Shown here: positions 52,804-64,000 of the stretch, piece by piece
Layout: every line of letters starts with the position of its first letter
Numbering within the stretch: the first letter of the stretch is position 1
Notes under the pieces: generated by a model
What the model was told of the DNA's origin: nothing
Seen by the model: the letters and a program-made list of their open reading frames with translations, nothing else
The model's database searches: none
Assembly: GCA_008933995.1 (NCBI GenBank)
Contig: WARS01002812.1
Location: 310,001-374,000, forward strand
Direction: 5' to 3'
Source of the DNA: Datnioides undecimradiatus
Taxonomy: Eukaryota > Chordata > Actinopteri > Lobotiformes > Datnioididae
DNA length: 64,000 bases
Translations under genes and position numbers: made by a program

Positions 52804-55770
52804 TATATATATTTTTTTATTTGTAGAAATGGATCAAGCCCTGTGGAAATGCTTTCCCGCCTCCCTCCTCTTTGACTTTCTCGAGAGGAAACCTCCAAGA
52901 AAACATAACTGAAACTGAAAACTGATAACTGAAAACATAACCTCCATCGCAAGCGCATGCAAAGATGATGAGTTGTCCAAATACTGTTGAACGAGAAGCG
53001 CGTATGAATGATTTTTTTTCTTTTCGCTGATGTGAGCCATCAAACCCCTCATGCAGGCCTTTGATGTCGCTCTCCATTGTCTTGCGGCGCTGCAGGAAAT
53101 TGAAAGGGAAGATCAGGGGAGTGTTAGCGAAGGGAAGGAGAGGTGGAGGACGGGAGCGACGCGCAGCACGTCGGGGGCTTTCTGGGACGCGCCGCGCGGA
53201 AATGAACTAGCCTCGCATGACCTGCAGGAGCTCGCTCCCCGAAGTGTGAGGATCAACAGGGCAGAGAGGCGCAGGCAGTCGTTTTAGAAAACACACAAAA
53301 TAAGTAAGAGCAAAAACTCCAGGTGTGCTGTTTCTGCAGCGTCCTTCCAAGCCCACGCCGCCTCTCACCGCTGCATCCACAGCTCTCGTCTGATTCGCGG
53401 GAAACACTTTGGAGAATCACACGAAAACACACTCAGTCGGCCTTAAAAGAGCATTTGTCCCTCAAGTGCTTAAAAGAGTTTTAATGGAAGCTGAATTTGA
53501 TTCGAAACTCTCTGCGACTTTCAAAGCGGGATGAGAAGCTTCTTCTCTCAGACTGTCACTCTCCTCGGCGCTGTAAGTGCTTCGGCCGTCTCTGTCAACC
53601 AACGCGCGCTTTCCCATACCCCCCCCCCCCTCCGTGCTGATAAATTATAATGACGGCGCGAAACAGGCTGTTTCTGGCTGGGGAGCACAAAGTGGTTTTA
53701 GGCAAGGTTAATAAATCCATTTCTGCTCTTTTGTGAGTCCCGCAAAGTGGAATTAGCATTTTATTTCGACGTGGCTGTTGCATATTTTTGCGAATGCATT
53801 TGAATAATTTCAGCCGCGTTTCAAGGCGCGATTAAGAGAAGTTTACTCGTCCATTAGAGGCTGCAAATACTGAAAAAGCCACACGGTGTTCCCGCCGTCG
53901 CTATAGCTCGTGTGTTTCATTAACCTATTTTTCAACTGGATGAATTATTATAATAAATACTGCTGCTTCTCTTGGAAACAAGCTCTTAATCACAACATAT
54001 ATGGGTATCTGGCTGATCCCCACAGGACTGGGAGCTGTTTCATCTGAATGTATGTAGCTGTTCCCAAATGAGTCCAGGTTGTTTAAATGCAGAGCAAGAT
54101 GGAGATGAATGCAGAGGATATTGGCAGCAGTCCGTTATATCAGGGTGACAGATAAGCAATGAAGGAGCGCCGTTCATTTTTCCCTCCGCCCTCCGCTGTT
54201 GTGCTCAGGTGGTGTAGGGAAGGAGGTGGGAAGTGTGATGTGCGACGTGGCAGGTCAGACCGGGGAAAGTGGGTTTGCTCTGGCGGGAAATGGCTATTTA
54301 CGTAGCTGAAAATGGAGTGGGCCTTTCTGACATTTTCACAGCCCTGCAGGCAAGAGTAACCTTCAGCTGAAAACAGAACGATTAAAGGAACAGGAGGTGG
54401 TGGTGGGGAAGGAGAGGCGGAGGGAGAGGTGGGGCGGAAAGCGGGGAAAGTGATTGCATGAGAGGGTTAAAGATGATTGGAGTCGGGGAGGGGGGGAAAC
54501 AAAGACGGGCAGAAACAGACAAAAATGATTTGGAGGTCACGCAGGAGGCGTGAGAGCAGAATCGCCGCCCTGCGCAGACGGACAGTGGAGAGTAAATGGA
54601 ATAATGGAGGGTAATGCTGGACAACAACGCAGCCCGTACCTCTAATCTCCAAGAACAGAGTTCAGTAAGCATCGTACGTATGCGTCGCTATCAAACCGTG
54701 CAAATCACTCATCCTCGAAACGTCGTCCCTGATGCGACGTGACAGAGAAATTATGCATGTGTAGCTCGTAATGGCCACGCGCAGCAGCCCGAGTTAATAT
54801 TTCAGCCTTCGATCAATCTGACGTGATAATGTGCACCGTAAAGCGTCGCCGCGGCTGTGACAGGTGACGGGAGCGAACAGCTGAATGCAGCCAGGTATCT
54901 CCGCCAATTACGCTGTGTCACACTGCGTTTCCTCGATTTTCAATCACAGACGCGGCCGAGGTTTGCACAGTTCGGCGGCACAACCAGAAATGAAGAAGAT
55001 GATGTTCGACAGGTGAAACTGAATGATGCTTTCTGGCAAATCTTCATATTTAAATAACACACATCCCAGGGACGTGAAGGATAGTGTTTAGCCCAGCATG
55101 CAATGGATAACAATACTAAGAGTCCGCAGCATGGATCGTATTATCAGAGCTCCTATAACACAGCCATTGTTTACAGCCGCGCTGGCAGCTCTGTGTGGCC
55201 TGTCCTGAGGCGCAGCGGCGCTCTGAGCTAAATGCTAACATGCTCACGGTGAGAACTGGAACGTGCATTATGTTTAGCGTGTCTATCAACCTGGTTTAGC
55301 ATGCTAACATGAAACACAGGGTACAGCTGAGGCAGACGGACGTGTTAGTAGCGGTGCAGGAAGCGGCTGCTGGTTTGAGTGTGGGTGTGAGGTCCGGAGG
55401 GTTCCTCCACTGGGGACCACGAATGTCTGCACGATTACACAGCATTCCTAGACTAACAAGTCAACTTCACACGTTCGGTGCTAAAACTCAGGCTTAAAAG
55501 TCGCTGTAAAGCTTGACAACCTTGCTCTGGACGTCCACGATGTTTCACTCAAGCTATGCATGCGTACAGAAATCCTGACAAGCAGTGAGCAGGGCGCTCT
55601 TCGATTGCCTGTTGTCTGACAGGACTGTGTCAATCCACCCGATAGTTGCTGAGAAGTCTGGACCATCAGCTGGACGGATGACATTTCTATTTCTAGAGCT
55701 ATGGTTCTAGATTGGCCACAAAACAAACAGGAACACAGCCCGTTTAGGTCGCTTGTCCATCACATGACCA

Positions 55771-55793
55771 CCACACACACACACACACACACA
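55771..55793. repeat. CA microsatellite
   Basis: About 11 CA units, uninterrupted. Confidence 0.9.
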
Positions 55794-58536
55794 GACTAAC
55801 ACACACTCACCGGACCTGCAGGTGTTTGGGCTGTTGCACGAGCACAAATCTGCAGGCCTGCAGGGTCGTCCTGCAGGCGCTCTGACTCCTCGCACCGCTC
55901 CTCGGCTGATGCAATGGCGCAAATCACCCGGTTTCCTTATGAAAACGTTGCCGGGAGAACTTATCAGATGTTCAACGGGCGGCCAAGAATTCGGGAGCAA
56001 CTGCGGGAGGAGACAAATGATTTCCACGCGCCTGTGTAGGGAAGGAGGACTGATTATATCAGTAGATGCAGCTAATAGACCCTGATTATGAGCAGCCTCA
56101 TTTCCTACAAATGACTCCTTCGCAGAGCCTCAATGAGTGCTGGAATATATTATTCCTTCCGTGTGCGCGCAGTCTTTCTCTGGAAGCATAACAATGTCAC
56201 CGTAATGAGAAACTTGGACGCAAATGTATTCAACTTATCTATGCGTTTTCTTTCCCATAAATCTGCCCCTGTGCCTCTGTCCTGTAATTAAGTGAGGCCG
56301 CGGGTTCGTGAGCTATGACTGTTTCATTACTTTTGAATAGGCCAAGATGTGCTGATACGGGTGGGAGTGAGATATCAATACAACCTCTGTTACTCCAGTC
56401 TTTATTAATTTTATTCCACCGCTCGCAGCGCGCTTCTCATTCAGTGTCCTCCCAAGGCTGCGCGGGGACTGAAAAAATCATTTCACACCATGATCATCCG
56501 GTGATTCACTCGCTTCCGTCCGGGCCGAGCTTTGCTCTCTCCGACCAGAAGTTTAGACGACCTCCCGTCTTTGCAGAATCAACAAACACGCGTCGTCTTG
56601 TTCAAGTCAACATGCAGGTATGTCGCACGCAGCAACAGAAGACGTGTGAGGATGGCTCCGGTTTGGCAGGCGATCATCTAACAGTCTCGAGAGTTTAAAA
56701 AGCCTCTGTCGCCACGAGGCACGATCGTGCAGGATCGTTGCAGCTGCTGCTCTCTGCAGACTCTGGACCGTTTCAGAGGTTTCACATTGACAGGCCACAC
56801 ACGCCAGAGGGGGCGAGCTTCCCGCTAGGTTCGACTCTGCAGGAGGCCTCCTCCGTGTAAAAGGTGTGGGAGCAGACATTTCTGCTTATTAATATGTATA
56901 ACTTTCGTGTTTAGTGGCGGCGTGAGCGTCGGGGAGGCTTTGCTCCTCTGCTGCCATGAAAGTCACCAGCAGCACCGGGAGGTTGATCACCCAGGCGTAA
57001 ATCACACGAGGCAGTCAGGCTACAGGTGCTGTTAGCGTATGGCCGCAGTTACTCAGGTTATGGCAAGAGACTGTCCCGCAGCACCCCGAGTTTGTCATTT
57101 ACTACCACAATATTAATATCCCCATTCGTGTGATGTGTGATGCATATCCAATCTGTGCATGCGCTGATTAGTCACCGAGCGTACACTGGACTCATTCCAA
57201 ACATTGGTTTGAAGTTTGAAAATCACAAATTCATGGTGTGACATTTCAAAGATATAAATATATAATGTGTTCCTCCCTTCTTGAAAATAACTCGAAATTA
57301 AGGCAGGGACACCACCGACCAGCGAAAACTAATACAATGCCCTATTATTATTCATTTTAGGGGACATATTGTCAATCAGGCCTCAGTGAAAAGCACTAAA
57401 TCTAATTGCAGGGAGGGAAATTGATGGTTAAAACACCTTAAAATGAATTTCACAAAAACCAAATATTCAACTTTGAACATCAAACAACAAAAGTGTGAAA
57501 GTAGGACTGGCTCCAGCTGACCAGCATTTGATAAAATAAGATTTGTCTCGTGTCGTTCTGACTTAAAATATGTAAATATGTCAGTTTTTGTGATGCTGCA
57601 CTTCGCTCATATCAAAGCAGCCGCCTCCCCCGCCACCCCTCTGCATCTGTAGCAGCGATTCTACATTTGGTAACTGTCAGTCACATGCGAATCTGTCCCT
57701 CTGCAGTCATCTAGAAAATTGATCTGAGCCTCGATGGACGGACAAAGCCTGACTGACGGCGTCCGTGGCGCAGACTATCGAGCGGTTTCTCTACCAGGAA
57801 GTCAATAAATGTCTGAGGAAGCGGTAACGCGGCGTCCTCTCCGCTGGAACCGCCTTTGTTTTGATGTGTCTTCGCCTTTTATCGTCACACCTAAGCCGGT
57901 CTCATTCGCACCAGCCGTCTTTTTGCCACTAGCGCCTCAACGGCCGGCCGGCGTAATTAGCTCTATGGTAATCCCGCTGGAGTCTTCTAATTAGAAAACA
58001 ACGCCGGGGGCGAGTGGCCACACACCGACCGGGGCAGCAGCCTGACCCCTCTCTGGAGAGAGAGCGCAAGTAAACCATAACTCATGTTGCAGTGGGTTAT
58101 GGGATTTTAAGTAGCCTCCCATTCCTTTTTATTCTGGGGGACATTAAAACCTGTGACTTATTTCCCAGGGAGCTCTGTGTCATTCCGCTGCAGCAGCCAG
58201 GTATACAGCAGTCACACTGAAGTGACTCTTTTCCATTATGAGGAGGATGAATTCACCCTCAGACGCTGTCATAACGCAGCGTGAAATGATCTCTGAATGG
58301 ACTTCAGCTGCAAAACGCATGTTTGAACAAGAGGAGCTCTGCAACCGGACGTCGTTTATTTTCTGTTTTTACTGTAATACATGAAATAAATCATCTTTTA
58401 ACAGTGTGTGTGCGCGTGTGTTTACGTGCATTTAAATGCACGTTCTTTGTTTTATGTCATGCAGCCTCTTCAGAGCCACACGCTGTGTTGTACAGAGACG
58501 TGATACGGATGAGGGAGTTTTCAGCCCCCACCCTTC

Positions 58537-58539
<3 letters not shown>

Positions 58540-58566
<27 letters not shown>
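58540..58566. repeat. Poly-T run (27 nt)
   Basis: Twenty-seven uninterrupted T residues. On the minus strand this could be the poly-A tail of a retroposed sequence, but I see no recognisable retroposon next to it. Confidence 0.85.
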
Positions 58567-58570
<4 letters not shown>

Positions 58571-59049
58571 ATACCATTTTCATTTCTTTCCTCCACGCAC
58601 GCCACTTCGGCCGCACTCATGCTGAAGTTAATCATCAGCCTGAAGTGCCGCCGTTGCTTCGCCCGCCCTCCTTTTGTTTTGCTCCTTCCCGACTCCGCTC
58701 GCTCGGGTCCATCAAAGCCTCCATTTAAAGATGGGTTTTAAAGTTCACGTTGGATGGACACAGCTTGCCACTTTGGTTGCTGTGGAAACCAGGTTGACGC
58801 ATGGATAGGTTGTTGAGAACAGTGTGAGTGGGAGTTTGAGAGGCTATAGAGGCCTGTCAAGATTTATGGATTTTACTGTACACTTCTGCAGACCTAGTGG
58901 CGGTTTATCCACCAGGAGGAGAAACATGCACATGCTTGAATGCGGATGCAGAGGCCAGAAGAGGAGGCCCAGACCAACGGCACCTAATTAAATTACTCTG
59001 ATATTAAAAATACTGTTAGGACATTGAAATATACATAAAAACAATAGTT

Positions 59050-59560
59050 GAGCCTTTTGAAAAATAAGCTTATTAGCTTAGCTTTCCCAGATGAGAGGAT
59101 TGATACCACTCTTGTGTCTGCAGCAGGGATTATGAAGCTACAGCTAGCTGCATGCTAATTTAGCTTAGCACAAAGACGGGAAACAGGAGGAATCAGCTAG
59201 CCTGACTCACTCCTCATTACCTCTTGAGGTCATACATATCTGATTTGTTGAACCTGTCCAAAAACAGGAGTACATGCAACAGTTCACATGGCAGGGAATG
59301 TGCTGGTGATGGTGGTGGAGCAGTTGCCAGGCAACCAGCCAAGAAACAGGAAGTTACTGGTCCCAGCCAGGAAACGGTATGCTACACAACACGGCGGAGT
59401 GCAGGTCTTACATTTTGGTTTTTGCACAAATTAAACAAGGTAAACATCAGGTGCTGCAGCCAGGCTAGCAGTTTCCCTTTGTTTCCAGTCTTTGTGCTAA
59501 GCTAATTTAGCCCGCTGCTGGCTTGGATATGGTTTCATGCATACCAGTCGCTCAAATAAG
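59050..59560. repeat. Inverted-repeat-flanked dispersed teleost repeat
   Basis: The arm at 59160-59204 (TTAGCTTAGCACAAAGACGG and on) is about 85% complementary to 59461-59505 (ending CAGTCTTTGTGCTAAGCTAA). The flanking GATGAGAGGATTGATACCAC and internal GGAGCAGTTGCCAGGCAACC are wording I recognise from a repeat scattered through many fish genomes, often near genes. It has no transposase, so it is probably a MITE-like or otherwise non-autonomous element. Family name uncertain. Confidence 0.65.
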
Positions 59561-62500
59561 CAAATAAACATGTTTCCCAGAGCGTCAACAAACCTGTGAG
59601 AGTCTAAAGCTTCTTCTTTTAAGACTCTTGTTAAATTAGAGGTTGTTTTCTGGTGAAGAGCACTGGGCAAAGGTCACAGTTTACCCACCTTTTTTATTTT
59701 GCCACTATAAGCAGTTTATAATCAGCACTGTCAGCACTGAAAGGGCAAGTTGCACCAGCAGTGTGCCCTGGAACCTTATGTGAGGCAGGTGCACGCTGGT
59801 TTTAATGGGGTGCGGGGTTTGGACTGTGACCAGTCAGATACCTCGCAGGGATCTGACTCTGGCTTACATCCTGCCCTTTAGCCATTACCACGGGCTGTGT
59901 GAGCGGGCGTAGAGCTGAAATGAGAGGAGGGAGCCACGGCACGTTTCATTCCTCAAACGCCGAACACCATGCAAATGATAATAATAAAAGATCCTCATTA
60001 ATTGATTGAAAACTTTTAATAGATCGTAGTCAGAGGTGCTAATGGCTGTGTCGGTGGGGAGGGACGGCGGTGTTGTGTTTCGTTTATCCCAAAGTTCTCG
60101 ACCGCGCGGTTATTTTTATGTCCGCTGCTTGTTTGAGTGCCAGCGCATTTGCATGAAGAAGGACACATGTAGAGCTCATGAACAGGAGAGGCAAGAGCGT
60201 CCATCATGTCGCTGGTGACAACCCGTTCTTTGCATTTCTGCAGGTCAGCCACGCTACTGTAAAGGAGCCCGGCGCGCTGTAATCAGAGCAACCGGCCTCT
60301 CTGCCAGTCACGTCTGATTAAAACTGGGCTGGATAGGAAAAATGCAGTTCGATGGAACGAATTAAGCATAAAACTCAGCTTTAGATCGCATCAGGAGCAA
60401 ACAGTCGCCGCAGCAAACGGTGTTATTCTTGGATGAACGGGACAAAGCTGGCATTGTGGTATGTTTATTGTTCCCGCAGAAACTATTTTGGAGTCTGGGA
60501 AACGGTTCAAATGTGCAAGCATAAACACCTCGTTGGGTAGACTATACACTGTCTGTCGCTTTACGTAATGCCAACGGTGTCCGAGGCAGATACACAGGCC
60601 CCGGAGTCAAATGCTGAAGTCTGTTAGTCGGTGGATTGAGTCGTATTCTTGAGTGGAAATGAATTAAAGCTCTCCAGCTCAGTTTACGTGCGTGCTAACA
60701 AACATGAGGCCATGTTAAATGAAAACGACACATAAAAACATGAATTTCAATAAAAGCATGTTTGGGACTAGAGAGAGGGAGTCTTGGGGGATTGAAATGG
60801 ACGTAGGCATGCACGCAGATGTTACGTCCAGGTGGGACGTAACGCGGACAGCTACAGGCACATGTGTTGACGCGCCTCTGGAGTTACACCAGCAGCGGAT
60901 CAACGAGGAACGTCAAGCGGGACACGAAAGAGCGAAGGTGTCGGGGCTGGTATTTCAAAATAAAAGTCAAAAATCAAAATAAATCACATATATATAGTTT
61001 ATTTTCTGTTGACACGTTTTCCTTAATAACTCTCATCCGCGTGCCTGCATGAAGGAGATGTACTGACCAATGTTAAATATGTTTTTTTCATGTTTTAAAC
61101 TGTGGCTGCTGCGTCTTAGCACGCGCGCATTTATTATTAAAGGACACTTCCGGTCGCGGTGTGCATGGCTGCGTGTGACTTGCGCAAACCGCTGCCCTGG
61201 ACAGCTCTGCCGTTCTGCGTTGGCGTCCACTCTGTACCAATCTGTTTCCACTGTAGCTGGGCACGGACGAGCACCGGGGAAGTCGGAAACGGAACAGGGG
61301 CCGGTAAGACAAAGCGCTTTTTGATCCTGCTCTAATGTCACGCGCGCCGCGGAGTGCCGTCTCTGCCAAAGTTTGGATTTGGCTTTAATTGATGTGGATC
61401 TGGTGATAGTTTCAGGTGCACGGTCGTGCTGCGCTTCGAGAGGTCGGAGCGGAGCAAACGAGGTGCCGCAAAGTTTTATTTCGCCCGTCGCTTTCGCCGC
61501 TTTGATGGCTCAAACCGCGCGTCTGCTCTCGATAAAGACTATTAATCTGAGAGGTTATGCGTAATTACGCATTAGCAGCACCAGACGTCACACAAGGAAA
61601 AACACTCAGAAGTGTTTTACGAGTGATGACGACAGATGTTACCACAGAAATCAACGAGTAAATCAATTAAAACCCAGTGATCAGATGATCAGAGCAGGAA
61701 CCTGCTGTGGGGACTTTTATTTTGGAAATATAAGCGAAGCTGATGTTGCATCTCATCAAACAGCTGCTCAAGTTGCTCATCTTCATATTCAGCTGCAGGT
61801 CCATATCGGCAACATTTGCTTTGGTCATGTCCTCCATCCTCCTCTGTAGCATCACCCTCCCATCCCGACTTAATAATCCCACTTAATAGTATTTTCCACT
61901 GAAAACTGTCAATACCTCCCCTCCCCGGTGCACTTTCTGCTCTGCGCTGGAGTCTATTGACATTGCATTTTGTGTAATTATGGCAAATCAGATATTCTCT
62001 TTTCTCTTTAATACACGGTTTTCTGTTTCAAACCCAAATTGTGGGATTTCTGCCACATTTCATAACAGGAAGTGATGCTCAGGAGGTCGGAGACATTCAG
62101 AATAGTTTATAATAGTGCTTTAATGATATTTGTTAAAGACACTGTTTCTTATTACACCTCCATAAAGCTGCACATCGTGGCTGACGGGGGGCTTGTTGCC
62201 TTTGGAAGTGGGTAAAGAGTTTAACTTTGCATGCAAGATCCCGGGACGTGTGAGCCGTGTTGTCACGAGGAGCATTAATTCTACGCACACGCTGAGTCAG
62301 ATGTGCTCCGCTGGGACCAGTGATGAGTGGTTTAACGGCGTCCTGCTCAGAGAGGAGTTCTCGAAGTTTGACACGTCCGTTTCATCAGCGCTGGCAGTGC
62401 TGTCGTACGTAAACACAACCAGTGAAGTATGTTTCATACCAGAGACGCTGCAGACGCTGGAATCAGTCAGCGCGAGCTCGAGGTCAGCGCACAGAGCGTG

Positions 62501-64000
62501 GATCTGTCACTCGATTGTATCTGGTTTTCTGCTGAACACCTCTTTTGCTGCAATCTTGGCGCTCAGTAGTTGCAACGAGCGCGAGGTGACGATAAATCAG
62601 GTGAAATATCACAGGCTCGACCTGGAGAAACGGTGAAGTAGTGCTGCTGCTCGGTACAGACTTTATTTATGGACGGCAACCTTTTCAAAGCTGGCGTCTC
62701 CGGCTGAATGGCTCTGGCTGATAAACGCTGCCGCTGTGATAAAGTGTGCAGTAAGTTTCTCGTTGTCGTTTGTGTTTTATTTCTTTCTTTCCTTGCCAAA
62801 GAGCGTTTGACATTTGAGAGTCTTGTGCATGAAGGTAGAGCAGGAGTCGGCCACGGGCGGTTCGGTGCAGGACCTTTGGTTTCAGGGCTTCAGTGCAGTA
62901 ATAACAGCTCGCGCCGACGTGCATGACATAAATTTAAAAGTGCAAATTCCTCTTTGGCATTGTGTTGTTAGTTTATGGCTGTCACTTTAAACCATACGAG
63001 TTAGTTTAAGCCGGTTTAATCGTCACGTCGGGCACAAACGAGAAGGCGAAGATGAGGGAAGCTTATTTAGGTCCGGAGTATTTTGGTTTCTCGGTCGCGA
63101 CGCAGAGTTTTCTCCTTCCACGCATGTTCAAAGTGTGAAATAAGCCACTGAAACACGCTTTGCATGCTTCTCTTTGCTGCTGGCCTCATATGCTGATGTT
63201 CAAGCGCTCTAATATTAGGCGCATAACATGTTTATGGTCACTTACTGCAGGAAGGACCGTGATTATACAGTGGAGAGTAGCTAAAATGCAGCTGCCAACG
63301 TAACATTTAGTAAAACCCTGGCAGAAAAACATGAATCACTGTTTCATCATCTCATCGTTTGAGCCACGGCGATACTCCACAGCATCCCGCCCACGCCTGC
63401 TCTGTGTCCTGCTGCAGGTTTGTGGAGATGACCAACATGCACGTGGCATAAAAACACACAGTCATGCAGCAGGAACAATTATTATCTGGCCTCAAAGTCT
63501 CTTTAAATGTGAAGCTGAGAGTCTCCTGAATTCCTGAAATTGGGGTTTTAAAGGAACGTGATCAGTTTCAGCAGCGTGCGTTATGAGAGCGAGTGAGCTC
63601 CCTCCACCGTCTGCTCTCTCTGAAGTTTGAGTGAAACTTTCTGAAAGCTTGCTGTGCCACACTTGTCTCCTCTCATGATTTAGTAAAACAACGCGGAGGC
63701 TCTCGGTGAACTCAGCCCCAGAGTCCCTGGAAGCCGTGTAATGTGCCGTCGTTGGATGAACTAGGCCTGCTCCTGCCTCCTCCTCCACAGTGTTAAAGAT
63801 CACCTTTGCTGCAAGGTTGCAGGTTTGCAACACCGTTGGCGCTAACGTCCCTTCCTCAGACGCCTCAGAGCGGTGCAGTAGAGCTCTCTGCAAACGCTTT
63901 AGTGCAGGTGGTCCCATGATGGCGTGCAACTCTCTTTTTGAATGTGTTGTGACTTCTGTGCAATGGTCATGATGCGTTTTAAGTCAAGTTGCATGGATTG
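59561..64000. other. Gene-poor right end of the window
   Basis: I recognise no coding exon. Possible regulatory segments are about 59975-60380 (AT-rich homeodomain-like motifs such as CTCATTAATTGATTG) and the ETS-containing CpG-rich patch at 61145-61302. Open frames at 61033-61369, 62193-62636 and 63492-63929 have no family resemblance. Confidence 0.4.
61145..61302 (+). promoter_or_regulatory. Candidate CpG-rich promoter with ETS site and splice donor
   Basis: CACTTCCGGT (61145-61154) is the canonical ETS/GABPA site in reverse. It lies in a CpG-rich patch that ends at a plausible donor (GGCCG/GTAAGA, GT at 61303). This could be a non-coding first exon of a gene continuing rightwards, perhaps znf385c. 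No coding evidence supports it. Confidence 0.25.

Larger units (their letters stand above)
52804..59049. other. Long gene-poor stretch
   Basis: About 6.2 kb with no exon that I can recognise. It has a poly-C run near 53621, a CA tract (55771-55793) and a poly-T run (58540-58566). Segments such as 53630-53900 and 57930-58000 are rich in homeodomain-like motifs (TAATTA, AATTAG) and have the look of conserved vertebrate enhancers. This is composition only. Promoter- or exon-like signals are weak throughout. Confidence 0.4.

Overview
This is vertebrate nuclear DNA, most likely from a teleost and probably a percomorph. It has split genes with GT-AG introns and GC-rich exons in AT-richer introns. 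It also has many CA/TG microsatellites, a Tc1/mariner element, and two dispersed repeats that I recognise as common in teleost genomes. There are no bacterial operons, CRISPR arrays, or tRNA or rRNA genes that I can see.

The left two thirds hold four complete protein-coding genes, all on the + strand. They are kcnh4 (ELK-type voltage-gated K+ channel, 16 coding exons, 1838-15676), rab5c (early-endosome GTPase, 5 coding exons, 23233-26064), kat2a/gcn5 (SAGA/ATAC histone acetyltransferase, 18 coding exons, 28515-33891) and dhx58/lgp2 (RIG-I-like receptor without CARDs, 11 coding exons, 37408-41188). I joined the exons by hand. Every junction has GT-AG ends and compatible phase, and the spliced frames stay open for 1201, 220, 797 and 681 residues. 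The gene order matches human 17q21.2 (KCNH4-RAB5C-KAT2A-DHX58), so this is an ancient syntenic block. The human neighbour HSPB9, between KAT2A and RAB5C, has no visible counterpart. The genes have unrelated jobs (excitability, endosome traffic, transcription, antiviral sensing); only their order is conserved.

The most informative regulatory DNA lies between kat2a and dhx58 (about 36.1-37.2 kb). A strong interferon-response (IRF/ISRE) site sits about 35 bp before a TTTAAA box and a probable non-coding first exon of dhx58. An NF-kappaB-type site lies further upstream. About 630-780 bp upstream is a diverged second copy of the same promoter module, with its own ISRE next to a CRE/ATF site and a perfect 16-bp-arm palindrome. 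This fits dhx58 being an interferon-stimulated gene and suggests a duplicated, partly decayed promoter.

The right third (42.1-64 kb) is gene-poor. It holds a minisatellite with about 171-bp higher-order periodicity (46.2-46.5 kb), opposed TG/CA tracts (47.7-47.8 kb), and a promoter-like segment with a short unrecognised ORF (49.0-49.35 kb). It also holds a frameshifted Tc1/mariner element with IR/DR termini and a DD37E-type transposase (51250-52803), and an inverted-repeat-flanked dispersed repeat (59.05-59.56 kb). From human synteny this stretch would be the 5' flank or first introns of znf385c, but I could not identify a znf385c exon.
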